Assembly: GCA_947631745.1 (NCBI GenBank)
Contig: CANRMM010000005.1
Location: 1-55,288 of the forward strand
DNA from: an uncultured Clostridia bacterium
GTDB lineage: Bacteria; Bacillota; Clostridia; TANB77; CAG-508
Direction: 5' to 3'
DNA length: 55,288 nt
Positions 36,259 through 47,737 of this stretch are shown here, in pieces. The notes below the pieces were generated by a model. It was given only the letters and a program-made list of their open reading frames with translations, made no database searches and was not told where the DNA came from. Numbering within the stretch: the first letter of the stretch is position 1; each line of letters starts with the position of its first letter. The translations under genes and the position numbers were made by a program.

Positions 36259-36580
36259 TTATGATGTTTATATTTTTATCTTTTTGATACTTTTTTACAA
36301 TGTCTTCTGAAAATCCTGCAATTTCATTTGATAAAATCACTGTTTTATATTGTTTTTCAATCAGTTTTTTTATTGTGTCATCTGTTTCTTCTGGATTTTT
36401 TAATTTTAAAACTTCTAGGCCTAATCTTTCTGGTAATTTAAAATTCTTATCATCTTTTTCGTATTTTATCCAAGATATTTTTATTGCTATCACTTCTTTC
36501 GCTTTGTAATTATTAGTATTGTATAGGAAAGCCGCAGATCTTTCTCTATACAATAGGTAAAAATGCCTTACTTTATGCAA
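36227..36580 (-). CDS. hypothetical protein (V-ATPase subunit F-like fold possible); likely starts internally
   Basis: IKKLIEKQYKTVILSNEIAGFSEDIVKKYQKDKNINIIIA; overlaps yyaC start. Confidence 0.5.
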   Translation of the reverse strand: MHKVRHFYLLYRERSAAFLYNTNNYKAKEVIAIKISWIKYEKDDKNFKLPERLGLEVLKLKNPEETDDTIKKLIEKQYKTVILSNEIAGFSEDIVKKYQKDKNINIIIATSKEYNGN

Positions 36581-36649
36581 AGCTTTTTTGAAATAGCAAA
36601 GTCACCATTATTATTTTTATTCTTTTTCTATTTTTTATACCACAAATTT

Positions 36650-37147
36650 TTATTCTAATGCCTTTTTTATGTCTTCATCTTCTTTTAATGTATCATCTGA
36701 TATAAAAGAAATTGCTCTTTTATCATTTTGAATTGCTGTTAATACAATTTTCTTATCTGCTCTTAATCTTTTACTAGCATATTTTAATATAAGTCCTTTA
36801 TTTTTTACTGCTTCTAATACAACTTCGTCATCATCTCTTAATTCTGGAGAAGCGTAATATAGTTCTTGTCCATTTATTTTTACACCTTCCATTACTACTT
36901 CTCTATCATTTTTTAAAGTTTCATCTGCATAACAAACTGTCCAACCTACTTTTTTTACAGATGCTAATACAACTTCTTTATCTGCTTTTAATCTGTTGCT
37001 GGCAAATTCCAATGCATTGCCGTCTTGTTCAATTGCTGCCATTACAATTTCTTTGTCATCTTTCCATTCTTCTGATACTTCATCTAAAAAGCTTCCTCTT
37101 TTTTTTACTTCTTCTAAAACAGATTCTCTATTCATATTTTGCATCAT
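36650..37147 (-). CDS. DUF4116 repeat protein
   Basis: Repeats of DxExVxxAVKxxGxxLxYASxxLRxDxEVV. Confidence 0.85.
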   Translation of the reverse strand: MMQNMNRESVLEEVKKRGSFLDEVSEEWKDDKEIVMAAIEQDGNALEFASNRLKADKEVVLASVKKVGWTVCYADETLKNDREVVMEGVKINGQELYYASPELRDDDEVVLEAVKNKGLILKYASKRLRADKKIVLTAIQNDKRAISFISDDTLKEDEDIKKALE

Positions 37148-39531
37148 ATTTCCTCTTTTCTATATCTTTTTTCATGTTTTATTTTCCTTACTGTTTGTAA
37201 AATTTTTCTTGATATAATATTTGATAAAATAAATAATATAATTGCTCCTGCAGATAGAATTAGTGTTATGATTGCATATTTTACTGGTAGTTTCACTGCA
37301 AATAAATCTTTTAATACTAGACAACATCCTGCAAAAATTGCAATTAATGAGGGTATTAGAATACCTCTTAGCAAGTTAAACGGATATGAAATTTTTACTA
37401 ATAATAAAAATCCTGTTAATACTGTTAATATTACACTAATACTTGAATATATTTCAGTTGGAAAATGATAATAATTACTTAATATTAAAATCATAATAAT
37501 ATTACATATAACAGTAAGTGAAGCTGGCAATGATTTACTAATGACATTTCCAATAAAGTTTCCTTTTACTCGTTTTTTATTTGGTTCTAATGCTAAAATA
37601 AAAGAAGGTATTCCTATGCATACTAATGAAATTAAGCTTAATTGAATTGGCATAAATGGGTATGCAATATCAATAAATACGAATAAAACTGCTAATGCGA
37701 ATGAATATCCTGTTTTTGATAGAAATAATGCTGCAGAACGTTCTAAGTTATTAATCGTCCTTCTTCCTTCTGCTACTATTTTTGGCATTGATTCAAAGTT
37801 TGAATTTAGCAATACTAATTGTGATACATTACGTGCTGCATCACTTCCACTTGCCATTGCAATACTGCAATCTGCTTCTTTTAAGGCAATAATATCGTTT
37901 ACTCCATCTCCTGTCATTGCTACAGTATGTCCATCTTCTTTTAATGCTTTTACTAATTGTTTTTTTTGTATTGGTGATACTCTACCAAATACTTTATATT
38001 TTTTGCTAGCCTTTTTTATATCTTCTTCATCTTTCAATTCTGTACAGTCTATGTATTTTTCATATTCTTCTACCCCTGCTCGCTTTGCTATTTTAGAAAC
38101 AGTAACTGGATTGTCCCCTGAAATAATACGAATGTCTACTCCCTGCTCTTTAAAATATTTTAAGGTTTCTTTTGCATTTTCTCTTATTTTATCTGTAATA
38201 CAAATTAATCCTAATATTTCTATATTGTCAGGTAATTCTTTATTATTTTTAAATTCTTGGTCTGAATGTGCTAGTAAAATAATTCTATAATCATCTGCTT
38301 CTTGTTTTATTTGTTTATCTATTTCTGTTATTCTTTCTTTTAAAATAAATTCTGGTGCACCTATAATATAACTTCCTTTTTCTTCAAAGTGAATTCCTGA
38401 CCATTTTTTTTCTGAAGAAAAAGCGACTTTAGTAATTGGATTCCATTTTTTGAGCTTTTTTTCTACTCCAAATTCTTCTCTAATTGCTTCAATTGTAAAG
38501 TTTGTATCTTCTGAAGCTTTTCCTATTTGCCATAAGATATCTTTCATTTCTTTTTCTGGTATATTAATTGGAATAATTTTATTTACTTCCATTTTTCCTT
38601 CTGTAATTGTTCCTGTTTTATCTAAGCATAATGTATCCACTCTTGCTAAAGTTTCTATACAGAATAATTCTTGTACTAACACTCTGCTTTTTGATAATCG
38701 AATTACACTAACTGCTAGTACTGTACTTGTTAATAGAACAAGTCCTTCAGGAATCATTCCAATAATAGCAGCTACTGTATGAACTACTGCTTCACTTAAA
38801 CTTCCTTCTGCTAAAGTAAACTGATTCCAAAATAAAAGTGCTCCTACTGGGACAATTGCAATAGAAATTGTTCCAATTATTTTATTTAGTGAAGTCATTA
38901 TTTCAGATTTTACTTTTTTGATATACCTTGTTTCTTTTGAAATTTTTGAAGTAAAATTATCTTCTCCTATATGCTCTACTTTAGCAATACATTTTCCACT
39001 AATTACATAACTTCCTGAGAAAATCATATCTCCCTTTTTTTTGATAATTGGATCTGCTTCTCCTGTAATAAATGATTCATTTACTTCTACTTCGCCTTCT
39101 TGCAAAATACAGTCTGTAATAATTTGATTTCCTGTTTTAAATTCTAATATATCATCTAATACAATATCGTTTATACTAATTTCTTCTTTTTTTGAATTTC
39201 GAATTGCTTGAACTTTCGTGCTTGAGAGAAGAGATAATTTGTCAATAATACGTTTTGAGTGTATTTCTTGAAAAGTGCTAATTGCTGTATTAATCATAAC
39301 TAGTATGATAAATAGCATATTTCTATACTCGCCTACTGCAAAAACTGCTAAGGCTAAGCATACATTTATAAAATTAAATAATGTAAAAAAATTAGTTATA
39401 ATGATTGATTTTATACTTTTAGTTGGAACAGTTGTATCTTTATTTATTAGATTTTGTTCTTTTCTTTTTTTTATTTGTTCTTGAGTCAATCCTTCTTTTA
39501 TGTTTGGATTGTATCTTTCTACTTCTTCCAT
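37144..39531 (-). CDS. cation-translocating P-type ATPase
   Basis: DKTGTITEGKM, GEADPI, MTGDGVNDIIALKEADCSIAMASGSDAAR. Confidence 0.96.
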   Translation of the reverse strand: MEEVERYNPNIKEGLTQEQIKKRKEQNLINKDTTVPTKSIKSIIITNFFTLFNFINVCLALAVFAVGEYRNMLFIILVMINTAISTFQEIHSKRIIDKLSLLSSTKVQAIRNSKKEEISINDIVLDDILEFKTGNQIITDCILQEGEVEVNESFITGEADPIIKKKGDMIFSGSYVISGKCIAKVEHIGEDNFTSKISKETRYIKKVKSEIMTSLNKIIGTISIAIVPVGALLFWNQFTLAEGSLSEAVVHTVAAIIGMIPEGLVLLTSTVLAVSVIRLSKSRVLVQELFCIETLARVDTLCLDKTGTITEGKMEVNKIIPINIPEKEMKDILWQIGKASEDTNFTIEAIREEFGVEKKLKKWNPITKVAFSSEKKWSGIHFEEKGSYIIGAPEFILKERITEIDKQIKQEADDYRIILLAHSDQEFKNNKELPDNIEILGLICITDKIRENAKETLKYFKEQGVDIRIISGDNPVTVSKIAKRAGVEEYEKYIDCTELKDEEDIKKASKKYKVFGRVSPIQKKQLVKALKEDGHTVAMTGDGVNDIIALKEADCSIAMASGSDAARNVSQLVLLNSNFESMPKIVAEGRRTINNLERSAALFLSKTGYSFALAVLFVFIDIAYPFMPIQLSLISLVCIGIPSFILALEPNKKRVKGNFIGNVISKSLPASLTVICNIIMILILSNYYHFPTEIYSSISVILTVLTGFLLLVKISYPFNLLRGILIPSLIAIFAGCCLVLKDLFAVKLPVKYAIITLILSAGAIILFILSNIISRKILQTVRKIKHEKRYRKEEI

Positions 39532-39557
39532 ATATACTCCTGTAATATCATTTTTAT

Positions 39558-40280
39558 TTATTTTTTCATTTGTTTTAATTTTTCTTTTTTGTCTTTTGAT
39601 ATTCTATTAGATTCGATTATTTTTTGTATGGATTTATTATATGTAAATTTATCTAATTGATTGTTGTTCAAAAACTTTGTTGTTTTGTCTTCATATTTTA
39701 TAAATATCATTGAAATTGCCCAAGCTACTCCCATTTTCACATAATATCCTTCATGCTTTACGTTGTTTAATATATCTAATACTTCGTCAATATATTCGTC
39801 TGTTATGTAATAATACATTAGCATAATAACAGCAAAACGAATTTCAAATTCTTGATTTGATCTAATATATTTTTGGAGATATTGAAACATTTCTTTTAGA
39901 TTTTTGTTTGTAAATTTATATGTAGACGCACAGCAATCACATACAGCCCAATTATTAATTTCAGGTACGAATATATCTAAATACCTTTCTCTGGTTTCTA
40001 TATCTGATTTCATATAGCCTATTACCATTCCATATAACATAACTGTTTCATAATATTTTGTATCAATTTGTTTTAAAAATTCTTGTGGTTTTTCTTTTGC
40101 AATTTTTTTTGCCATTTCTCGCAGTATTGGAATTCTAACACCTATTATATTATTGGTGTTTGGGCATAAGCTACTGTGAAATTGTTTATATTTTATATCT
40201 GCTTTTTTTAATAATTCATCTATTATTGTTTCCATTTTTGTTTTAATAGTTCCTCTTATTTTTTTCATATTATAGCACAA
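39558..40280 (-). CDS. DNA alkylation repair (AlkD-like) protein
   Basis: GVRIPILREMAKKIAKE; NNWAVCDCCASTYKF; VKMGVAWAISMIFIKY. Confidence 0.9.
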   Translation of the reverse strand: MCYNMKKIRGTIKTKMETIIDELLKKADIKYKQFHSSLCPNTNNIIGVRIPILREMAKKIAKEKPQEFLKQIDTKYYETVMLYGMVIGYMKSDIETRERYLDIFVPEINNWAVCDCCASTYKFTNKNLKEMFQYLQKYIRSNQEFEIRFAVIMLMYYYITDEYIDEVLDILNNVKHEGYYVKMGVAWAISMIFIKYEDKTTKFLNNNQLDKFTYNKSIQKIIESNRISKDKKEKLKQMKK

Positions 40281-40317
40281 CTATTTGTACTTTTACAATA
40301 AACCATTTTTTTATAAT

Positions 40318-40386
40318 AAAAAACCTTTAATATTTCCTATGTGACAAATTTAAAATGTCAACCTATAAATATTAAAGGTTTATTTC
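40318..40386 (-). terminator. terminator after spo0A
   Basis: AAACCTTTAATATTT...AAATATTAAAGGTTT. Confidence 0.7.
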
Positions 40387-40404
40387 TTTTTGTATTTACT
40401 TAGC

Positions 40405-41223
40405 TTATGCAGTTTTAAGTTCTAGTCTTAGTTTATCTGCTATCATAGCAATAAATTCGCTGTTTGTAGGTTTTCCTTTTGCTGCTGATACGGTGTAGCC
40501 AAATATGCTTTCTACCGTTTCCGTTTGGCCTCTTCCCCATGCAACTTCAATAGCATGGCGTATTGCTCTTTCTACTCTGGATGGAGTTGTTCCATATTTT
40601 TGTGCAATGTCTGGATATAATTGTTTTGTAATTTGATTTATTACTTCTATATTATTTACTACCATTATAATTGCTTCTCTTAAATATTGATATCCTTTAA
40701 TATGAGCTGGTACTCCTACTTCATGGATAATGTTTGTGACAAGTGCTTCAATATTTTCTTCGTTCTTTTTATTTTCTGGGGATATGTCTATATATTGTGC
40801 TTTGATTTCTTTTCCGATAAAACTTGTTTTATATTGCGTTGGTTGGAAATATTTTATTTCTTTCATTCTTCTAATTAGTACATTGATATCAAATGGTTTT
40901 ACAATGTAATATTGTGCTCCTAATGAGATTGCTTTTTGTGTAATTTTATCTTGACCTACTGCTGATAAAATAATACACATTGGTTTCTTTTCTAGGTCTG
41001 ATTCATTTAGTTTTTCTAGAACTCCTAATCCGTCTAGATGTGGCATAATGATGTCTAATAAAACGACGTCTGGTTTTGTAGCAATTATTTTTTCGTACGC
41101 TTCCGTTCCATCTTTTGCGACAGAAACTACCTCCATATCATTTTCTTTTTCTAGATAACTCATTAATGTTCCTGCAAATTCTGGGTTGTCATCTGCTACT
41201 AAAACTCGTATTTTTTCATTCAC
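40405..41223 (-). CDS. spo0A: sporulation transcription factor Spo0A
   Basis: Receiver domain [19 protein letters not shown] plus [25 protein letters not shown]. Confidence 0.98.
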   Translation of the reverse strand: MNEKIRVLVADDNPEFAGTLMSYLEKENDMEVVSVAKDGTEAYEKIIATKPDVVLLDIIMPHLDGLGVLEKLNESDLEKKPMCIILSAVGQDKITQKAISLGAQYYIVKPFDINVLIRRMKEIKYFQPTQYKTSFIGKEIKAQYIDISPENKKNEENIEALVTNIIHEVGVPAHIKGYQYLREAIIMVVNNIEVINQITKQLYPDIAQKYGTTPSRVERAIRHAIEVAWGRGQTETVESIFGYTVSAAKGKPTNSEFIAMIADKLRLELKTA

Positions 41224-41338
41224 TTTCGCTTTCCCCCTAACTCATTTTTCTGTAAAATTTTTACAGTTATGATTATACATTTATTTCCATTTTTTTGCAA
41301 TAGTTTTCTGGAATTTTTTTCAAATTTTTCCAGTAATT

Positions 41339-41971
41339 TTAATTTTCTATATTTTTCCTAATATAGCATTTGTTTAGGACAGCGAAGTTTAATATATTTA
41401 TTTCTTTTTGTTTATCTACTATTTTTTTCTTTTCCTCTTCATTTAATTTTAATATACATTTTATTTCTTTTTCATATTTTATATTTTCTATTTCAATGTT
41501 GTTTTTTATACAATAATATTTTAATTTTTCCAATTCTTTATAGTCTATTGTAATTTCTACTTTTTCTCCTATTTCTTGTAATACAATTTTTGTATTTTCT
41601 AGAGCTTTTAATGTAGCATCTGAATAAGCACGAACTAAACCTCCGGTTCCTAGTAAAGTTCCTCCAAAATAACGAGTTACAACAACAAGAATGTTAATTA
41701 GCTCATTCTTTTTTAATATATTCATCATAGGTGCTCCTGCTGTTCCACTTGGTTCTCCATCATCACTTGACTTTTCTTTTATTTCGTTATCTTTTTTTAA
41801 ACGATAAGCATAACAATGGTGTCTTGCATCAAAATATTTTTTTCGTATTTCTTTTAATTTGTTTTCTACTTCTTCTATATTTTCTATGTAAAATATATTT
41901 GCAATAAATTTTGATCTTTTTTCTTCAATTTGACCAGTACTATCTTTTGCTATTGTTTTAAAATTTTCCAT
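41339..41971 (-). CDS. YigZ/IMPACT family protein
   Basis: ARHHCYAYRL, SSDDGEPSGTAGAPMM, VVVTRYFGGTLLGTGGLVRAY. Confidence 0.95.
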   Translation of the reverse strand: MENFKTIAKDSTGQIEEKRSKFIANIFYIENIEEVENKLKEIRKKYFDARHHCYAYRLKKDNEIKEKSSDDGEPSGTAGAPMMNILKKNELINILVVVTRYFGGTLLGTGGLVRAYSDATLKALENTKIVLQEIGEKVEITIDYKELEKLKYYCIKNNIEIENIKYEKEIKCILKLNEEEKKKIVDKQKEINILNFAVLNKCYIRKNIEN

Positions 41972-42013
41972 TTTGGTTTCAAGTAAGTCAAAAGACTTGC
42001 TTTCTCCTTTCTT

Positions 42014-43285
42014 TTATTCATCTTGCAATCCTGCCGTGTAACCTGTTGAATATGCAATTTGCAAATTGAATCCTCCTGTATATGCATCTACATCTATTAT
42101 TTCACCTGCGAAAAATAACCCTTTTACTAGTTTTGATTCCATTGTTTTTGGATTAATCTCTTTTATTGATACTCCGCCAGCTGTGATAATTGCTTCTTCT
42201 ATTGTTCCAAAATCTTTTATTTCTACTTTTAAATTTTTTAATAGTTTTACTAAATTTTCTCTTTCTTTTTTGGTAATTTCATTTACCTTTTTATCTGGAT
42301 TGATTTTTGATAGTTCTACAATAACTTCTATCATTTTCTTTGGAAGCAATTTGTCTAAACTATTTTTAAATGATTTATTTTTTTCTTCATTAAAATCTCT
42401 TAAGATTCTGCCATCTAATTTTTCTTCTGATAAAGCTGGTTTTAAATCAATGCTTAATACTATTTGATTATTTTCTAATTTTTCTTCTATATTTTTATAT
42501 CTTAGTAAATGCGCTGAACCGCTTAAAATTGTTGGTCCTGATACTCCAAAATGTGTAAATAACATTTCTCCAAAATCTTCATATATGTTTTTATTTGTTT
42601 GAATATCTTTTATTTTTATTCCTACATTTTTTAAACTTAATCCTTGCATTTTTTTGCAGATTATTTTATCTTTTTGACTTGCCACTAATGGTACTAGTGA
42701 TGGTTTTAATGTTGTTATTGTATGACCTAGTTCTTCTGCTAATTTGTATCCATCTCCTGTAGAACCTGTTCCCGGATAGCTTTTTCCACCTGTTGCAAGT
42801 ATTACTTTATCTGCATAAAGCTTTTTTTCTTTTCCATTTTCGTTATAAATAGCTCCTATGACTTTATTTTCTTTCGTTAAAATTTTTTCTACTCTTGCAT
42901 TTGTTTGTATTTTAACATTTAATTTTTTTAGTCTGTGTAATAAAGCTTCTTGAACGTCTTTAGCTTTATCTGATATAGGAAAAATTCTATTTCCTCTTTC
43001 TACTTTGGTTTCTACTCCTTCTTGCTTTAAAATTTCTAATATTTGTTCGTTATTAAAATTATGAAATGCACTATATAAAAACATGCCATTTCCTGGTATG
43101 TTTTTTATAAAATCTTCTATTGGTAAACTGCTTGTTATATTGCATCTTCCTTTGCCAGTTATAAGTAATTTTTGTGCTGGCTTTTCCATTTTTTCTAAAA
43201 TCGTAATATCATTATCATATTGTGCTGATGCAATAGCTGATAGCATTCCTGCTGGTCCAGCTCCTATTATAATAACTTTCATCAT
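42014..43285 (-). CDS. NAD(P)/FAD-dependent oxidoreductase (HI0933/YhiN family)
   Basis: IIGAGPAGMLSAI; GKGRCNITS; LATGGKSYPGTGSTGDGY; GLFFAGEIIDVDAYTGGFNLQIAYSTG. Confidence 0.96.
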   Translation of the reverse strand: MMKVIIIGAGPAGMLSAIASAQYDNDITILEKMEKPAQKLLITGKGRCNITSSLPIEDFIKNIPGNGMFLYSAFHNFNNEQILEILKQEGVETKVERGNRIFPISDKAKDVQEALLHRLKKLNVKIQTNARVEKILTKENKVIGAIYNENGKEKKLYADKVILATGGKSYPGTGSTGDGYKLAEELGHTITTLKPSLVPLVASQKDKIICKKMQGLSLKNVGIKIKDIQTNKNIYEDFGEMLFTHFGVSGPTILSGSAHLLRYKNIEEKLENNQIVLSIDLKPALSEEKLDGRILRDFNEEKNKSFKNSLDKLLPKKMIEVIVELSKINPDKKVNEITKKERENLVKLLKNLKVEIKDFGTIEEAIITAGGVSIKEINPKTMESKLVKGLFFAGEIIDVDAYTGGFNLQIAYSTGYTAGLQDE

Positions 43286-43304
43286 TTTCCTCGTTAAAAT
43301 TATT

Positions 43305-44573
43305 TTATATTATATTTTCAATTGCTTTCATAACTCCTAATTTTCCATATTCATATGTTAGCCCGCCTTGCATAAATGCTGTATATGGTGGTCTAATTGG
43401 TCCGTCACATGAAAGCTCTATTGATGAACCTTGTGTAAATGCTCCTGCTGCCATAATTACTTGGTCTGTATATCCTGGCATGTCCCATGGTTCTGGTATT
43501 GAATTTGAATCTATAGGTGAACCCATTTGAATTCCTTGACAATATTTAATTAGTTTTTCTTTATCATTAAAATTGATTGTTTGAACAATATCTGCTCTTG
43601 GCATATTCCATTTTGGTTCTACATCAAATCCTAGTTTTTCAAGACATTTACTTGCGAATACTGCTGTTTTTAAACTGCTTGCTACAACAGTTGGTGCCAT
43701 AAATAGTCCTTGTAACAATGATTTTGTAATTCCTAGGCTTGGTCCAACTTCCTTCCCTTCTCCTGGTGCTGTTAATCTTTCTGCAACTAATGTAATTAAG
43801 TCTTTTCTTCCTGCTACATAAGCTCCATTTGGAGCAATTCCTCCTCCTAAGTTTTTTATTAATGATCCTACCACAATATCTGCTCCAACTTCTATTGGCT
43901 CTTGTGTTCCTACAAATTCGCAATAGCAATTGTCAATCATAATTATTACATCTTTATCTACTTCTCTAATATATTTTATTACCTTTTCTATTTGTTCTAT
44001 TAGTATGCTTTTTCTTGTACTATATCCTTTTGAGCGTTGTATTTCAATTACTTTAATTTTTTTATTCTTTAGTTTTTCTTGAATTGTTTCATAATCAAAA
44101 TCATTATTTTTTAAATCAATTTGTTCAAATTTTACACCAAATGATTTTAAAGAACTTGGATTATCTACGATTCCAATTACTTCATCTAAAGTGTCATAAG
44201 GTTTCCCTGTAATGCTCAGTAGTGTATCCCCTGGCCTTAATAATCCAAATAGGGTTACGGTAAGTGCATGAGTACCAGAAATAAATTGTCCTCTTACTAA
44301 ACTATCTTCTGCTTTAAAAATTTGAGCAAATACTTTTTCTGTTGTATCTCTACCAATATCGCCATAGCCATATCCTGTTGTACTATTAAAATGCATATCA
44401 GATATATTATTTTGTTGAAAAGCTTGTAACACTTTTATAGAGTTGATTTGTGCTATTTCATCAATATTGTTTATAATAGGTTTTATTTCTTGTTCTACTT
44501 CTTTTACTAATGTTATTGTTTTTTCTGAAAATCCATATTCTTCATATAATTTTTTTAATGTCTGGTTTTCCAT
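43305..44573 (-). CDS. aluminium-resistance/methionine gamma-lyase family PLP enzyme
   Basis: HFNSTTGYGYGDIGRDT, RGQFISGTHA, GSLIKNLGGGIAPNGAYVAG. Confidence 0.93.
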   Translation of the reverse strand: MENQTLKKLYEEYGFSEKTITLVKEVEQEIKPIINNIDEIAQINSIKVLQAFQQNNISDMHFNSTTGYGYGDIGRDTTEKVFAQIFKAEDSLVRGQFISGTHALTVTLFGLLRPGDTLLSITGKPYDTLDEVIGIVDNPSSLKSFGVKFEQIDLKNNDFDYETIQEKLKNKKIKVIEIQRSKGYSTRKSILIEQIEKVIKYIREVDKDVIIMIDNCYCEFVGTQEPIEVGADIVVGSLIKNLGGGIAPNGAYVAGRKDLITLVAERLTAPGEGKEVGPSLGITKSLLQGLFMAPTVVASSLKTAVFASKCLEKLGFDVEPKWNMPRADIVQTINFNDKEKLIKYCQGIQMGSPIDSNSIPEPWDMPGYTDQVIMAAGAFTQGSSIELSCDGPIRPPYTAFMQGGLTYEYGKLGVMKAIENII

Positions 44574-44589
44574 TTTTTATATCCTTTCT

Positions 44590-46359
44590 CTATATTTCTT
44601 CGTCTTTTTCATTACTTATTTTATCTGTATAGTATAGCTCTCCATACCATTCTACTTCCTTATAGTATTTTCCAATGAATTTAGGGTTTTCCCAATTAAT
44701 TTCGTAAATTGGTTCTTGTACTATATTTCCATTTATGTCAATACTTCCCCATTTTCCATCCTCTTTAATGCCCGCATATCCATATTCATTAAATTCTGTT
44801 ACCTTTTCATATTTAGTTTGTACTTTTATGTTTCCGTCTTTATCGGCAAATCCCCAATTGTCATCTATCTTTGTTGCGTATAGTTCATTATTTGGGTATA
44901 GCTCTTGGTAACTTACCTCGTTTCCTTTAAAATCAAAATATTTATTTTCTTTTTCATTATATATGTGCACATAATTGTCTTTTACTTCCATAACTGCATT
45001 TTTCATTTCTGCTATTTTTTCCATATTTTTATTTAATAATACAATTGTATTTGTTTCTAATATATTTGCTTCTACTAACTCAGTTCCTTCTATTTTAAAA
45101 ATACTATTGTATTTTAGTTCTAACATTGATTTTCCAGTTATATTAATGATTCCGTTTTTATTTTTACTTCCTACAATATAATAGTTGTTATATACTTCTT
45201 CGATGTAAGAATAAGATTTATCTATAACTATATTTCCTTCTAAGTCTATAATTTTGTAAATTCCATCTTTATCTGTTATGATAAAGTGTTGTTCATCTTC
45301 TGTTGGAATTTTGGCCAAAATATCTGTTTCTGGTACTGGATTTCCATCGATATCTAATACCATAATTTCTCCATCTTTTTCTGCGTTAATATAAATACCA
45401 CTTACTAGAATATTATCATATTCTGGTGTAATTATCATATTACCTTTTTCATCAGAAATTCCTTGTTTTCCTTCACTTTGTATGATGAAAATATTGTTAT
45501 ATGCATTATAACTAATGTCCTCATATTCATAATTTAATACTATTTCTTTATTCTTTAACAATCCTGCTTGTCCATTTTTTAATGCTACTAAATAAATGTC
45601 TTTGTCATTTTTGATTCCTGTTACTCTTTCTATTTCTGTATATTCTGTTTCTAATATTTGCTTTCCTTTGTAGTTAATATATCCATACTTATAACTGTCT
45701 TCTTGTTGTTTTCCTACAATAAATCCTGCTGTTTGATATTTTGTATTTTCATTATAGTAATTATCAGCTGTGATACTATCGTATTCTATATCAATTACCG
45801 TAATTCCATTCATATTGATTACACCATATTTTTCATTTTGTGATACTAACAACATTCCCTCTTTATATGTCATAGAATTAATCTGGTCATATTTAGCTTC
45901 TGTTACTTCTGTTCCATTAATATTTAAAAGTCCATATTTACCATTTCGTTTATATTGTAATACTGTTTTTTCAAATGGTATGCCATCTTCAGTTGTTTCA
46001 TTTGGTATTGCTTGTATATATTGATATCCTTGAAAAATTTCTTCCCCTTTTTCATTAAATACGTTAGTTGTATATTCTTTTTCTTGTATGTCATAATTAG
46101 ACATACAAATAAAAACTGGTTTAGATGGATTTGGTATTTGAATAATATCATAAATTGGTTCTACAACAATATTTCCTTGTCTATCTATAACACCATAACG
46201 TTCATCTTTATTAATAATATTGTAATTAATTTCTGTTACCTTTTCTATTGTATACTCATATTTTGCTTTATCTGCAACATCTATTGCTATTAAAGTTGCT
46301 ATTATTCCTATTATTAAAATAATAACAATTGTTATAATAATTAATACTTTTTTCTTCAT
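44590..46359 (-). CDS. WG-repeat protein, membrane anchored
   Basis: Repeats of YGxIDxxGNxVxEPxYDxI; N-terminal TM. Confidence 0.92.
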   Translation of the reverse strand: MKKKVLIIITIVIILIIGIIATLIAIDVADKAKYEYTIEKVTEINYNIINKDERYGVIDRQGNIVVEPIYDIIQIPNPSKPVFICMSNYDIQEKEYTTNVFNEKGEEIFQGYQYIQAIPNETTEDGIPFEKTVLQYKRNGKYGLLNINGTEVTEAKYDQINSMTYKEGMLLVSQNEKYGVINMNGITVIDIEYDSITADNYYNENTKYQTAGFIVGKQQEDSYKYGYINYKGKQILETEYTEIERVTGIKNDKDIYLVALKNGQAGLLKNKEIVLNYEYEDISYNAYNNIFIIQSEGKQGISDEKGNMIITPEYDNILVSGIYINAEKDGEIMVLDIDGNPVPETDILAKIPTEDEQHFIITDKDGIYKIIDLEGNIVIDKSYSYIEEVYNNYYIVGSKNKNGIINITGKSMLELKYNSIFKIEGTELVEANILETNTIVLLNKNMEKIAEMKNAVMEVKDNYVHIYNEKENKYFDFKGNEVSYQELYPNNELYATKIDDNWGFADKDGNIKVQTKYEKVTEFNEYGYAGIKEDGKWGSIDINGNIVQEPIYEINWENPKFIGKYYKEVEWYGELYYTDKISNEKDEEI

Positions 46360-46384
46360 ATTTATCTTTCCTCTTTCAAATAAA

Positions 46385-46420
46385 AAAATATTATAAGATT
46401 AAATCTTATAATATTTTATC
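46385..46420 (-). terminator. terminator
   Basis: AAATATTATAAGATT-aaa-TCTTATAATATTT. Confidence 0.7.
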
Positions 46421-46447
46421 TTTATTTATATAATTTATCAAGTTTAT

Positions 46448-47737
46448 CTATACATTTTTGCAAACTTTCACATATTTTATCCTTTTATCTTCATATTCTT
46501 CAATTTTATATGTTAATTTTTCATCTTCGATAATAGGATGTTCATCTTCATCTGGAATTCTTCCTAGTCTTTCTAGCAAATACCCTGATAATGTTTCATA
46601 TTCGCCCTCTGGGAGTTCCACATCAAATAATTTTTTTACATCATATATTGTTGCACTTCCACTAATTATATAAGTGTTGTCATCTATCATTTGATATTCA
46701 GTTTCTTCTTCATCATATTCATCAAATATATTTCCTACTAATTCTTCTAGGATATCTTCCATTGTAATTAGTCCTGCTGTTCCTCCATGTTCATCTACAA
46801 CAATTGCCATTAATTGCTTACTAGTCTGCATTTCTCTAAATAGCTCATCTATTCCTTTTGATTCTGGTATATAATAAGCTTCTCTCATGATATTTTTTAT
46901 TTTTATTTTCTTCTTACTTTTTAGTGCTTTTAAAATATCTTTAATAAAGATAATGCCTCGTATATCATCAATTGTCTCATTATATACTGGTATTCTACTG
47001 TATTTATATTCATCAATTTTATCAAGTGCTTCTTCTAATTCTTCATTCATTTCTAATGCATAAATATCAGTTCTCGGAGTCATAATTTCAGATACAACAA
47101 TATCATTAAATTCGAATACATTGTTTAATAGTTTCTTTTCTTCCTGCTCTATTGTTCCTTTTTCTTCTCCTTCATCTATCATCATTTTTATTTCTTCTTC
47201 TGTGATAGATTCTTCGTCATTTTCCCCCACTCCAAATATTTTTGAAATCATATTGGTAGTTGATGTTAGTAGTTTTACAAATGGAGATGTAATTATGGAA
47301 ATTCCTCGAATCACTCCAATAGTAGAATATGCTATTTTTTCATAGTATTTCATAGCAAGTCTTTTTGGTACAAGTTCTCCTAAGACAAGTGTAAAAAATG
47401 ATAGTATAATTGTAATGATGATAATTGAAATTCCTTTCCACACATCTTGACTGATTATTGGGAACCAACTATTTAATATTGGTGCCAAATCGTCTGCAAA
47501 TGCGTCTGACGCAAAAGCACTTGATAAAAATCCTGCTAAAGTAATTCCAATTTGAATTGTAGCTAAAAATTTACTTGGATTTTTTAGCATTTTTTCAATA
47601 CTTTTAGCTTTCTTATTTCCTTCCTTAGCCTGCTTTGCAATTTTTGCATCATTTAATGAAATAAAAGCAATTTCTGATGCCGCAAAATATGCATTTAATA
47701 AAATTAAAATTGCTAATACAATTATTTGATAAATCAT
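46448..47737 (-). CDS. CNNM/CBS-domain hemolysin-like (CorC/HlyC) protein
   Basis: YFAASEIAFISLN; SEIMTPRTDI; VVDEHGGTAGLITMEDILEELVG. Confidence 0.96.
   Translation of the reverse strand: MIYQIIVLAILILLNAYFAASEIAFISLNDAKIAKQAKEGNKKAKSIEKMLKNPSKFLATIQIGITLAGFLSSAFASDAFADDLAPILNSWFPIISQDVWKGISIIIITIILSFFTLVLGELVPKRLAMKYYEKIAYSTIGVIRGISIITSPFVKLLTSTTNMISKIFGVGENDEESITEEEIKMMIDEGEEKGTIEQEEKKLLNNVFEFNDIVVSEIMTPRTDIYALEMNEELEEALDKIDEYKYSRIPVYNETIDDIRGIIFIKDILKALKSKKKIKIKNIMREAYYIPESKGIDELFREMQTSKQLMAIVVDEHGGTAGLITMEDILEELVGNIFDEYDEEETEYQMIDDNTYIISGSATIYDVKKLFDVELPEGEYETLSGYLLERLGRIPDEDEHPIIEDEKLTYKIEEYEDKRIKYVKVCKNV

Noticed and set aside
43648-43929. Minus-strand ORF inside the PLP-enzyme gene
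   Set aside because: Alternative frame of a well-supported gene; Arg/Lys-rich nonsense.
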